From: a virus
Strand: one strand, 5' to 3'
Virus record (IMG/VR): IMGVR_UViG_3300024346_008877
Coordinates: 1-39,895 of that record
DNA length: 39,895 nt
In this document: positions 16,130 through 25,375 of the stretch, one piece after another
Numbering within the stretch: position 1 is the stretch's first letter
Layout: every line of letters begins with the position of its first letter
Notes under the pieces: generated by a model
Databases searched by the model: none
Told to the model about the DNA's origin: nothing
What the model saw: only the letters and a program-made list of their open reading frames with translations
Position numbers and translations under genes: made by a program

Positions 16130-17947
16130 ATGGCTAAAAAAATAAATTATTTTAATAGGAACTTCGCTGATGTTAGAGGTGAATTAATTAATTTCGTAAG
16201 ACAGTACTACCCAAATATATTCTCAGATTTTAATGATGCCTCAGTTGGTATGATGTTAATTGAGCTAAATGCGGCAGTATCTGATATGTTATCGTTCCAC
16301 ACTGATAGAACTTTTCAAGAAACTCAAATAGATTACGCACAAGAAAGAGCTTCAATTTTAGCTATGGCTAGAACCTTTGGATTAAAAATCCCTGGTAAGA
16401 GACCATCAATAAGTATTGTTGATTTTAGTGTTAATGTACCAGTAAATGGTGACACTTTTGATATTTCTTATTGTCCTATTATTAGAGTTGGTGCTCAAGT
16501 ATCTGGTGCTGGTAAATCTTTTGAAACTGTTGATGATATTGATTTCGCTTCACCATTCACAACTGGTGGTGTACCAAATAGACTTATAATTCCAAATATT
16601 GATTCTAATTCAAATATTGTTAACTATACTATAACTAAAAGAGAGTTAGTTGTGAATGGTGCTACTAAGGTATTTTCTAGAACTATTGAATCATCTGATG
16701 TTAAACCATTTTTTGAGATAGTTTTACCAGATAGTGATGTTTTATCAATATCAAATTTAATTACTTTAGAAGGAACTAATTTTACCACCAACCCAAGTGT
16801 TGATGATTTCTACAATTTAGATAACAGATGGTTTGAGATGGATGCTTTAGCTGAGGATAAAGTTTTTATTGAGGATAATAATGTTGTGTCGGATAATTTC
16901 GGTATCAAGCCAGGTAAATGGCTTAGAGTTGATAAAAAATTCATTAAAGAATATACTGATAATGGTTTCACTAAAATAATTTTTGGTGGTGGTAATCAAG
17001 ATATAAGTTCGTTAAGTAATTTTGATGTTAATCCTAGTCTAGTAAATAGAATTGGTGATTTCATTAATAACCTATCATTAGGGACTACTTTAACTGCGAA
17101 TCAGACACTTTTTGTTCAATATAGAATTGGTGGAGGTAAAGCTAGTAATCTAGGTTCTAACACTATTAAAACGGTTAACACAGTTGATATGTTTGTTAAT
17201 GGTTTAGAAACTAAGAAAAATCAAGCTGTTAGAAATTCTTTAACGGTTAACAATCCAGTTCCAGCTATGGGTGGGAAAGATGAGCCTAGTGTTGAAGAAA
17301 TTAGAAATTTAGTTAGATATAATTTCGCTTCTCAAAATAGAGCAGTTACTATCAAAGATTATCAAACTAGAATTGCTTTAATGCCTGGTGAGTTTGGTGT
17401 ACCATTTAGATGTGGTGTTCATGAGGAACAAAATAAAATCGTTATTTCAATTTTAGGTCTAAATAGTAGTGCTAAATTAACTTCAAACGCTACAAGTACT
17501 TTAAAACAGAATGTAGCTGATTATTTATCTGATTATAGAATGTTAAATGATTTTGTTGAAGTTAGAAATGGTAGAGTTGTTAATTTAGGGTTTGAGATTG
17601 ATTTATTTATAGATAAAAAATTTCCACAGTCTCAAATAATGAGTGAGGTGATTTCAAATGTAAAAAGTTATATGGATATTAACAAACATGATATGGGTGT
17701 TAATATTTACCTTTCACAATTACTTGAGACTATCAATAATGTTGGTGGTGTGTTGAATGTTATTGATATGAGGATTTATAATAAAATTGGTGGTGGAACA
17801 TATTCATTAAATGAAATTTCACAACCATATCTAGATGATGTGACTAGACAAATTGATTTATTAGGTGAATTCACGTTATTTGGAGAACCAAATACAATGT
17901 TTGAGATATTAAATCCTGAAAAAGATATTAAAGTTAGAGTTAAATAA
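16130..17947 (+). CDS. 6: Baseplate wedge protein gp6-like (baseplate J family)
   Basis: 605 residues, close to T4 gp6 (660). gp6 forms the continuous inner ring of the baseplate. The N-terminus (DVRGELINFVRQYYPNIFSD, then MMLIELNAAVSDMLSFHTD) is typical of gp6/baseplate J proteins, and the region around residues 390-440 (NFASQNRAVTIKDYQTRIAL, then GEFGVPFRCGV) matches the core of the J family. The C-terminal third has the alpha/beta pattern of the dimerisation domain. It follows a 56-base AT-rich gap and leads straight into a small membrane protein gene. Confident. Confidence 0.88.
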   Translation: MAKKINYFNRNFADVRGELINFVRQYYPNIFSDFNDASVGMMLIELNAAVSDMLSFHTDRTFQETQIDYAQERASILAMARTFGLKIPGKRPSISIVDFSVNVPVNGDTFDISYCPIIRVGAQVSGAGKSFETVDDIDFASPFTTGGVPNRLIIPNIDSNSNIVNYTITKRELVVNGATKVFSRTIESSDVKPFFEIVLPDSDVLSISNLITLEGTNFTTNPSVDDFYNLDNRWFEMDALAEDKVFIEDNNVVSDNFGIKPGKWLRVDKKFIKEYTDNGFTKIIFGGGNQDISSLSNFDVNPSLVNRIGDFINNLSLGTTLTANQTLFVQYRIGGGKASNLGSNTIKTVNTVDMFVNGLETKKNQAVRNSLTVNNPVPAMGGKDEPSVEEIRNLVRYNFASQNRAVTIKDYQTRIALMPGEFGVPFRCGVHEEQNKIVISILGLNSSAKLTSNATSTLKQNVADYLSDYRMLNDFVEVRNGRVVNLGFEIDLFIDKKFPQSQIMSEVISNVKSYMDINKHDMGVNIYLSQLLETINNVGGVLNVIDMRIYNKIGGGTYSLNEISQPYLDDVTRQIDLLGEFTLFGEPNTMFEILNPEKDIKVRVK

Positions 17948-17954
17948 AAAAGTT

Positions 17955-18266
17955 ATGAGTTGTTGTAAAGAAAAATTAGATTCACCAAAAAATGATGGTG
18001 GTGGTAATATATTAGGTGGTATTTTATTTTTTATTGTAGGTTTTGTTGTAATAACAGTTTTACTACCATTTATTTGGTTAGCTGGTATCTATTTTTTATT
18101 TAATAGTGCTATCTTAAATAAAAGTAGTACTATTCTCCCATCAATGACTTTCTTTTATAATTTACTAAATAAAAATAAGGAGGTTGATGAAGATGAAGAG
18201 GTTGATGAATATAATGTTGATGACTATGAGTTAATGGATTACCAAATAATTGAGGATGATGAATAA
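17955..18266 (+). CDS. Small membrane protein with acidic tail, unknown
   Basis: 103 residues. The N-terminus starts MSCCKEK, followed by a Gly-rich linker, one long or two short hydrophobic segments at about 20-53 (ILFFIVGFVVITVLLPFIWL, then AGIYFLF), and a C-terminal tail of about 30 residues made mostly of Asp, Glu and Tyr. The organisation is of a small integral membrane protein with a charged tail. It lies between gp6 and a giant baseplate protein, and its last eight bases overlap the next gene (ATGAATAA). The function is unknown; two membrane proteins in one baseplate operon is unusual. Confidence 0.75.
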   Translation: MSCCKEKLDSPKNDGGGNILGGILFFIVGFVVITVLLPFIWLAGIYFLFNSAILNKSSTILPSMTFFYNLLNKNKEVDEDEEVDEYNVDDYELMDYQIIEDDE

Positions 18267-21200
18267 TAATTTAAGAATAAGAACGGATATAGGTAAAGAT
18301 AAGTATCTCAAGGTAAATTTAGAACAAGATTTCGATTTCCTTGAGATTTTGTCATTAAAGATTTCCCAAGAAGATGTTTATAGACGTTTTAACGCTAATT
18401 ACGGGGTTGTAGTTGGTAGAGTTATAGTAAATAATGGATTAGGTGTGCCTAATGCCAAAGTATCCGTATTTATACCTATTAATGATTCAGAATCAACCAA
18501 TTTAAAATCTTTATATCCATTTAAAACAATCAATGATAAAGATTCTGACGGTATTAGATATAATGGTCTACCTAAAGAATATCAAAGTGATTGTCACACA
18601 CCAGTAGGTACCTTCCCAAATAAGAGAGAGGTATTAGATAATGATATAGTTTTTGAAATGTATGATAAATACTATAAATTCACTACCACAACTAATGATG
18701 CTGGTGATTTTATGTTATTTGGGATTCCAGTTGGTAATCATATGTTAAATGTTGATGTTGATTTATCTGATATTGGTATTTTCTCACAAAAACCATATGA
18801 TTTTATCGAACAAGGTAATCCAGAAAAATTATTCAAATCTCCAACAGTATTTTTAGGTGGTAAAAACCTAAATAGATTAACCCAAATTAAAAATCAAAAA
18901 ATGGGTGTTAATGTAATACCATTTTGGGGTGAAGATGATGAAATCGGTATTTCTAGAATTGATGTAGATTTAAATTATAATCTACAACCATCCGCTATCT
19001 TTATGGGTAGTATATTTGGTGATAATGAGAAAAATTCGGTTAATAAAAACTGTAGACCTAGAAAAGATTTAGGTCGATTATGTGAAACTGTTTCCGCTAA
19101 AGGTACTATCAATATGATTAGAAAAGATATTGATAATAATATTGAAAAGTTTGATATTGAGGGTGGTAAATTAATTGATGAATTTGGAGCTTGGGCTTAT
19201 CAAATTCCGATGAATTTAGATTATGTTGTTACTGATGAGTTTGGTGAATTAATCCCAAGTGAAGATACTAGTAAAGGTATCCCAACTAGAGCTAAGGTTA
19301 GATTTAAAGTAGCTATGGATGATACAGGTGGTGATGGTAGATTAAGAACTAGAGCTAAGTTTCTTATACCACATAACCCCACATCGGTTAATGATATTGA
19401 TTATAATTTTGATGAAAATACTAAAGATAGTAGTTTTAGTGACTTATCGTGGAATAAAATATATACTGTTAGAAACCATATTACTAGAACCCAAGCGAAT
19501 TGTTCGTTTGCATGTGCTGATAATAGAAGAATGATTGGTATTAAAGATGTTGATGATTGTGTTGGTACTAAAAATCCTTTCCCATTTAATAGATTGGATG
19601 GTGATTTTAATCCATTATTCTCAATAATATGTATTATTATGGGTATTATTATAACCATAGTAAGTATTTTAAATGGTATATTAAGATTAATTAACGGAAT
19701 TAGAATACCAGTTATTAAAGTGTTCCCATTTAGAGGTGTGAAGTGTGTACCATTAAACTGTGATGGTGTTAGATATGCGCCAAATTGTAGTCGAAGAGCA
19801 TCACCATCAGGAACTCAAAATAGGTCTGGTGATGATTTACATGAGTGTTATAAAATATTATTAGCTGAATCACTTAATGTATTTGAGTTTGATTTTTATA
19901 ATGATTGGATTAATGGTACTTTATTTTCATTTTTATTAAAATATAAAAAGGTTAAGAATAATGAGAAATTCTGTAGTGTTGATAGAAGTGAAAGTGGTTT
20001 CATTGTTGATACTTTAGGTAGAGGTGATTTAAAAAGTCAATCTAGTGAAAGAATTTATAAAGGTTTCATCAAGAAATTCAACGGGGAATTGTTTTACGCT
20101 CCATATGATAGGGATAGAGATTATTTGTTATACGCAACTGATATTACTAGTTTAGGTGCTATCAATCAATGTGATTGGGAAGGTAAACCTAGTTTCCACG
20201 AACATCTTTTACCAACAACATATAAGATACCACCATTAACTAATGTTGATGAACCAAACGTAGCTAAAATGGCTGATAGCAAATCTAGTGAAGCGTTATT
20301 ATTCACTTTCACATGTGTTTCTATGAAAACTAATCAAACCCAAATAAATAACATAAAAAGATTATGTGAGATAGGTGTTGGGTTAGACGAGGATAGAAAT
20401 GATGAGCCAAATGGGGTTTCTAAAGACTATGTGATTGATGTTCAAGATATTGATGACCAATTTGTTAGAGATGGGTTAATAGTAGCTAATTCTAATTCAC
20501 TAACATTAACAACTGGTGGTTTAAATAGTGATTTTGTTGGGTCTGATTATAGTAATTTTAGAAATTTTTCAAATAGAACTATCAAGCAAGCTAAGGGTAA
20601 TTCATTCTACATGTATTTTGGTACTTCACCAAATAATAGTGCTGTGGATAAAATGAATAATAAATATTTCACACCATGTGAACAAGTTTTTGCACCACCG
20701 TTTATAATAAATGGTGTTGTTAGTGATGTAACATTTTTAGGTGGTAATGATGGTGGTATTGATATTAGTATTATTGGTGGTAGTGAGCCATTTACATATT
20801 CTTGGGATAATGGTCAAATAACTGAAGATTTAAATAATTTAATCGCTGGTGAATACACTGTTACTGTTATTGATGATAATGGTAGTACTAATAAAAGAAA
20901 ATTTACAGTTAGAGAACCTTCACCAATTAGAGTAGATTATACTACGAATACAACCAGTGGTCCAACAAATTCTGATGGTTCATTATGTATCACATCAATT
21001 ATTGGTGGTAATGGTAACTATTCAGTTAGTCTAATAGGTCCAACTGGGAATCCAACTACTATTGTGGTTAATAACCCACAACCTAATTTTTGTTTTACTG
21101 GTTTAACTGTTGGGACATATTATTTAAATGTTTCTGATAGTAGTACAATACCTTTAACAAATGATAGTGTTGTTGAGATAGTAGCACCTTCATTATTAAC

Positions 21201-22005
21201 TGCTGTGATTACTTTCACATCACCTTTTTGTTATGGACCTGATGATGATAATGATGCTTTTATTGGTATTGCACCTAGTGGTGGTACACCACCATATACT
21301 GTTGTAACTTCAGGACCTATCACTGGTGGTACTGAAACATACTCATCTTCATTATTAAATCAATATGGTTTGTATGAGGGTAATTACCTAGTTACTATAA
21401 CCGATTTATTTGGTCAAGTAGTTACTGGGTCTGGGTTTATAGATATACCATTAGCGTTAGAAATAGAAGTTTCATCAAACCAAGTGTTTGACCTTGGGGT
21501 ATTACCTTATCAAATGTCTTTAAATAATTTGGTGATAATATTAAATTATACTACACCATATGATTTAACTAATCAGAATAAAACATATTATATTAAATAT
21601 AGATATACATCAGTCATTGGTTTTAGATATGCTTATTATAGATTCACCCCAAATTCACCTAGTGATTACGGTGTTTATGAAAATGGTGGATTACAATTCA
21701 CATCTTCATTATTAACATTAGTTGGGACTACTAACAGCCCAAATACATTTACTAATGGGAAATATGGTAGAATAGTCGCTCCGTTATATTATCAAGCTAA
21801 TGGTTTCGGTAATAATCAATTATTCCATATTTTCAAAGAGGGTACTGTTGATGAAATTGGTAATTTTACAACTTCAAGATTAGTAGGTGGTTTAGGACCA
21901 ATAAACTATGAATTTACTATCCCATTAACAGCAACAGCTGGTGATACTATATTTATTACTAGTGAAAGAGATGGTTGTGAATCAAATAAAGAAATACTTG
22001 GATAA
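18259..22005 (+). CDS. Giant baseplate-region protein with SprB-like repeats
   Basis: 1248 residues from ATG 18259 (an in-frame ATG also lies at 18256; the frame opens at TTG 18250). It occupies the gp7 position after gp6. Near residues 45-185 a beta-sandwich resembling carboxypeptidase-regulatory-like domains is suggested (VVVGRVIVNNGLGVPNAKVS, later GIPVGNHMLNVDVDLSDIG). A strongly hydrophobic stretch lies at about 453-478 (IICIIMGIIITIVSILNGIL), followed by a Cys-rich part (CVPLNCDGVRYAPNC). Residues about 820-1071 hold three SprB-like repeats; the first reads GGSEPFTYSWDNGQ...LIAGEYTVTVIDDNGS. SprB repeats occur in Bacteroidota gliding adhesins. It is probably a baseplate or fibre-attachment protein. 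Coding identity is certain; function is inferred from position. Confidence 0.72.
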   Translation: MNNNLRIRTDIGKDKYLKVNLEQDFDFLEILSLKISQEDVYRRFNANYGVVVGRVIVNNGLGVPNAKVSVFIPINDSESTNLKSLYPFKTINDKDSDGIRYNGLPKEYQSDCHTPVGTFPNKREVLDNDIVFEMYDKYYKFTTTTNDAGDFMLFGIPVGNHMLNVDVDLSDIGIFSQKPYDFIEQGNPEKLFKSPTVFLGGKNLNRLTQIKNQKMGVNVIPFWGEDDEIGISRIDVDLNYNLQPSAIFMGSIFGDNEKNSVNKNCRPRKDLGRLCETVSAKGTINMIRKDIDNNIEKFDIEGGKLIDEFGAWAYQIPMNLDYVVTDEFGELIPSEDTSKGIPTRAKVRFKVAMDDTGGDGRLRTRAKFLIPHNPTSVNDIDYNFDENTKDSSFSDLSWNKIYTVRNHITRTQANCSFACADNRRMIGIKDVDDCVGTKNPFPFNRLDGDFNPLFSIICIIMGIIITIVSILNGILRLINGIRIPVIKVFPFRGVKCVPLNCDGVRYAPNCSRRASPSGTQNRSGDDLHECYKILLAESLNVFEFDFYNDWINGTLFSFLLKYKKVKNNEKFCSVDRSESGFIVDTLGRGDLKSQSSERIYKGFIKKFNGELFYAPYDRDRDYLLYATDITSLGAINQCDWEGKPSFHEHLLPTTYKIPPLTNVDEPNVAKMADSKSSEALLFTFTCVSMKTNQTQINNIKRLCEIGVGLDEDRNDEPNGVSKDYVIDVQDIDDQFVRDGLIVANSNSLTLTTGGLNSDFVGSDYSNFRNFSNRTIKQAKGNSFYMYFGTSPNNSAVDKMNNKYFTPCEQVFAPPFIINGVVSDVTFLGGNDGGIDISIIGGSEPFTYSWDNGQITEDLNNLIAGEYTVTVIDDNGSTNKRKFTVREPSPIRVDYTTNTTSGPTNSDGSLCITSIIGGNGNYSVSLIGPTGNPTTIVVNNPQPNFCFTGLTVGTYYLNVSDSSTIPLTNDSVVEIVAPSLLTAVITFTSPFCYGPDDDNDAFIGIAPSGGTPPYTVVTSGPITGGTETYSSSLLNQYGLYEGNYLVTITDLFGQVVTGSGFIDIPLALEIEVSSNQVFDLGVLPYQMSLNNLVIILNYTTPYDLTNQNKTYYIKYRYTSVIGFRYAYYRFTPNSPSDYGVYENGGLQFTSSLLTLVGTTNSPNTFTNGKYGRIVAPLYYQANGFGNNQLFHIFKEGTVDEIGNFTTSRLVGGLGPINYEFTIPLTATAGDTIFITSERDGCESNKEILG

Positions 22006-23693
22006 TGGATAATGTAAAAATAATTTTAAATAATAGTAGAAGTGTAGAAAGAGTTAATAAGGATTCTTTTGTTAAAATATCATTAGATAATACCAGTAGG
22101 TTATTACCAGTTGGGGATATTAATGAAATTATTAATGTTGGGGAAGTTTTCAATAAAGAAAGGCAGAACTCCAAGATATATCGTTTTAATTTTACTATAA
22201 ATTCACTTTTCAGTAATGTTCTAGTGAATGTTACTGGGGATAATAGTTACAGCACTTTTATGGGTGGTTTATTTAGAGATAGAAGTTACCCACCAAATGG
22301 AATTGATTTAGATGAAGATGAGGATTTAACATATAAAGAATCTATCGAAACTCATTTGATTGAGAAAGATGGTTGGTTTGGTTATTATGACCCAGATATT
22401 AGTAAGGTGAGTAATTGTTTATTTTATGATGTAAATCCAAATAGAGAATTGTTCTCACTATCACCTAAAAACAACGTTAAAAACTGGAATTTAACAATTC
22501 TTTACCCTAAAAGTGTTGTTAGTAATAATCTAACAGATGATGGGTTAAGAATTGTATTTAAGGGTAGTATTATGTTTAATGGTAGAGAGATGACTATTTT
22601 TGGTACCCCAGTTAAACACGGTTTAAAAGTAGGTTCAACAGTTAGGTTAAAAAATTTACAACAGTCTATATTCAATGTTGAGCATCAAGTTATTAGTTTA
22701 GGTTTGGCTAATGGGGATGATAGTGAGAATTATTTTATAATCGATTTAAACCCAAATCTAATTGATTTGACTGTTAATAGTAGAATGTCTAGAATATATG
22801 GTGGTCAAGAATCGAAATATTATTATAGAGTTTTTAGTAAAATTAAAACCAAATCAACTTTCATAATGGAAAATGATGATTATGAGGTTTATCCGTTAGC
22901 TTTTAGTAAAAATATTTATAACGATATTATCCATCAATTCAATATGAATGAGGATGTTGATATTAGTGGTTTGGTTGATAATCTAGGTAGACCGTTATCT
23001 GAAGTTTATTTCACATTTATTAAGAGTGATTCTGAAGGTGAATTCTCCGATGTAAAATCTGGTTTATTAATGCCTAAAATTGATGGTGTTGAGATTGATT
23101 TAACAATACCTGATATTAGAAGAATTTCAAACGCAACTAATAGTCACAGTTTTTTAGAGAGTGGGATTAGTATTAATGATAATGATTTTATTGGTGATGT
23201 TGTTGAATATAATAAATTTGAATTAAAAGAGAATGTACTTGCTGACGTTTGGCATCGTTTTAATACGAATAATAGGGATAATGGTGGTAGTGTTAGAGAT
23301 ACGGTAACCAATGTATCATTATCTTTAGGTAATAGGTATGAAGGTTATATGTATAAGGCACATCACCTAGTTAAAATAAGAGAATTCTCAAATTATATTG
23401 AGCAAGGTGATTCTAGTGTTGTTGATATACCAGATTACGCTGAGGATTTGGGTGATGGTAGAATAATTTGGAGAGATTTGTTAGATATTGGTTATAATGA
23501 TGTTAATATTAACGTTTTAGATTATCCATTTGTGAATGGGGTTCACTATATTCATGACTTGTTCAATTTCCAATTAAAAAGACAAGACCCATTTTCAGAA
23601 TATGGGTTGTATTATAAAACATTCCCTAGAGATGGTTTAGGAAGTATGATGGGTGATAAAGTAATAATTAAAACTAATAATGATGAGTGTTAA
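22005..23693 (+). CDS. Virion (baseplate/tail) protein of unknown family, 562 aa
   Basis: 562 residues, starting in a TAATG overlap with the giant upstream gene, so translation is probably coupled. No family is recognised. The sequence is dominated by short beta-strand patterns and Asn/Asp/Gly turns typical of baseplate and fibre proteins, with a conserved-looking segment DNLGRPLSEVYFTFIKSDSE near 325-344 and a C-terminal segment GVHYIHDLFNFQLKRQDPF. No catalytic motif, signal peptide or membrane segment is seen. The position after the gp7-like gene corresponds to T4 gp8, but I see no sequence support for that identity. Confidence 0.75.
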   Translation: MDNVKIILNNSRSVERVNKDSFVKISLDNTSRLLPVGDINEIINVGEVFNKERQNSKIYRFNFTINSLFSNVLVNVTGDNSYSTFMGGLFRDRSYPPNGIDLDEDEDLTYKESIETHLIEKDGWFGYYDPDISKVSNCLFYDVNPNRELFSLSPKNNVKNWNLTILYPKSVVSNNLTDDGLRIVFKGSIMFNGREMTIFGTPVKHGLKVGSTVRLKNLQQSIFNVEHQVISLGLANGDDSENYFIIDLNPNLIDLTVNSRMSRIYGGQESKYYYRVFSKIKTKSTFIMENDDYEVYPLAFSKNIYNDIIHQFNMNEDVDISGLVDNLGRPLSEVYFTFIKSDSEGEFSDVKSGLLMPKIDGVEIDLTIPDIRRISNATNSHSFLESGISINDNDFIGDVVEYNKFELKENVLADVWHRFNTNNRDNGGSVRDTVTNVSLSLGNRYEGYMYKAHHLVKIREFSNYIEQGDSSVVDIPDYAEDLGDGRIIWRDLLDIGYNDVNINVLDYPFVNGVHYIHDLFNFQLKRQDPFSEYGLYYKTFPRDGLGSMMGDKVIIKTNNDEC

Positions 23694-24525
23694 TAAATTT
23701 AAAATAAAAATAAGTGATTTGGATAATGGTGGGTACGTTAAAATCCCACTAGGTTTGGAATTTAATAGTTTCGACCAAGCTGAATTAGTTAATAGGGAGT
23801 TTGTTAGTGTTGAGGTTGATAAATCTATCAACCCAGTTATTGATTATGAAAAATTTAGGTTTATCCCAATTAATAATAACGGTGCTGATTTAGAAACTAT
23901 GAATTATCAGTTAAATTTTTTAAATGATACTAATACTTACAACCCTGATTCATATTTTTCTGATTTAGGTTTTACTAATGATGATTTAAAATTTAGGAAA
24001 AATAATTTCACAAAATCATTTATGAGGTTGAATTTCTACGATAGCGATATTGCCACCAATCAAAGGTTAATTTCATTTTTAAGTATTTTCTGTAGAGTCA
24101 CTAAAAAAGATATAATAAGTTCTGGTTCTGGAATTAATTTACCATTACCAGCTAATTCTTTTAAAGTAAATTTCTCCCTAAGTAACCCAATAAAATTACC
24201 AGATGGTTTTTCTGAAGGTTATTATATTTATCATTATAAAGATGAAGTTTCTTTCGGGTTACCAAAAGAATTATTTATGAGAGCTGAGTTTAATAACGCT
24301 AAAAGCGGTGAGATAACGCCTTTTATGACTAGTAACTTACCACAAGATATTTCTACTTTAAATAGTGTTATGTATACCAAGTACATCCTTACTAGGGATG
24401 ATACTGGTTTTTACTATAATGTTGATGATTCATACTCTAACAATGTTTATTATAGTAGTTTTACTGATAATGGTGTTATTAATGATGATTGTACTATAAA
24501 ATTATATGAAATACAAGTAACGTAA
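23683..24525 (+). CDS. Virion protein of unknown family, about 280 aa
   Basis: About 280 residues. Two in-frame ATGs (23680 and 23683) lie inside the end of the preceding gene, which stops at 23691-23693, so the genes overlap by 11-14 bases. The opening FKIKISDLDNGGYVKIPLGL resembles the opening of the upstream protein (VKISLDNTSRLLPVGD), hinting at related N-terminal beta domains that attach each protein to the same baseplate surface. No enzyme motif is visible. It ends in a TAATG junction with the next gene. The role is inferred only from the cluster. Confidence 0.72.
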   Translation: MSVNKFKIKISDLDNGGYVKIPLGLEFNSFDQAELVNREFVSVEVDKSINPVIDYEKFRFIPINNNGADLETMNYQLNFLNDTNTYNPDSYFSDLGFTNDDLKFRKNNFTKSFMRLNFYDSDIATNQRLISFLSIFCRVTKKDIISSGSGINLPLPANSFKVNFSLSNPIKLPDGFSEGYYIYHYKDEVSFGLPKELFMRAEFNNAKSGEITPFMTSNLPQDISTLNSVMYTKYILTRDDTGFYYNVDDSYSNNVYYSSFTDNGVINDDCTIKLYEIQVT

Positions 24526-25259
24526 TGGAAATAATAAGAAAAAAAATAAATTTAAATTCTTTTGGGTCTAATTCAAAATATGCTCCAAAGGATTTATATT
24601 TTAAAGTTTTACTGACGCAAAGTTTTGATAATATGGGTGAATTTACTGATTTAAATTTCACACCAAAAGAAATTGTTGATAGAGAACTGTCTATGTTAGA
24701 TAAGTTTTTTAGAATTGATGGTGTTGGTGTGGGTAGTTGGTATGTTGAAGCTGGGATAATTAAAGGTATTACCGACTCAAAACTGGAAGAGGTTAGAAAT
24801 TATAATGTATTATCCCCTTTTCTAGTTGATTTTAATGTTGATAATGAACAATACACTAATTTTGAGGGTGATTTGATAAATGGTGTTGATAGGATAACTA
24901 GAATTGAAGATGGTATAATTGATTATACTTTAGATGCTAATTTGGATACTTTAATTGGTACAGATAATCAAAATACTGGTATTTTTTATTCAGAACCATT
25001 TCCAGTTAACCAAGACGGTACCCCAACAAACATGAGGTTTAATGGTGAAGGGTGGAATCAAACAAACTCTTCTTTATCAGCTTTATATAAAGAAGAATAC
25101 CTAATGGGAATAATTTTTAGTCCAGAAGTTAAAAGTGATGTATTTATAGATAGGGGTAATGTTAATGTAATGGAAAAACATTTAAGAATGTCTGAAATTG
25201 AAAATTTAAATCATTTGGTTAATTATAATAATGGTTTTTTTAATATTATAAAATATTAA
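24525..25259 (+). CDS. Virion protein of unknown family, 244 aa
   Basis: 244 residues starting in a TAATG overlap. No family is named with confidence. The C-terminal segment VKSDVFIDRGNVNVMEKHLR followed by MSEIENLNHLVNYNNGFFNI looks like a short conserved attachment motif of the kind found at the ends of phage baseplate proteins. It is the last gene of the baseplate unit; a hairpin terminator lies 57 bases downstream. Probably a baseplate or tail-fibre connector. Confidence 0.72.
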   Translation: MEIIRKKINLNSFGSNSKYAPKDLYFKVLLTQSFDNMGEFTDLNFTPKEIVDRELSMLDKFFRIDGVGVGSWYVEAGIIKGITDSKLEEVRNYNVLSPFLVDFNVDNEQYTNFEGDLINGVDRITRIEDGIIDYTLDANLDTLIGTDNQNTGIFYSEPFPVNQDGTPTNMRFNGEGWNQTNSSLSALYKEEYLMGIIFSPEVKSDVFIDRGNVNVMEKHLRMSEIENLNHLVNYNNGFFNIIKY

Positions 25260-25315
25260 TTTTTGTTTTAGTACTTACTTATCGAAATTTTTTAATATAT
25301 TATTAAAATACAATC

Positions 25316-25343
25316 AACCCTGTTTTAGACAGGGTTAATTTTT
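25316..25343 (+). terminator. Probable Rho-independent terminator after the baseplate unit
   Basis: AACCCTGT-TTTAG-ACAGGGTT forms a perfect 8-bp stem with a 5-base loop, followed by AATTTTT. It lies in the 116-base gap between the 244-aa and 303-aa genes. The T run is short and interrupted, so termination may be partial. Confidence 0.7.
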
Positions 25344-25375
25344 ACACATAATAAATAAATTTAAATATAAATATA

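Noticed and set aside
18250-18258. TTG 18250 as start of the 1248-aa protein
   Set aside because: ATG 18259 (or 18256) is a normal start and gives an ATGAATAA overlap identical to that at 5076.
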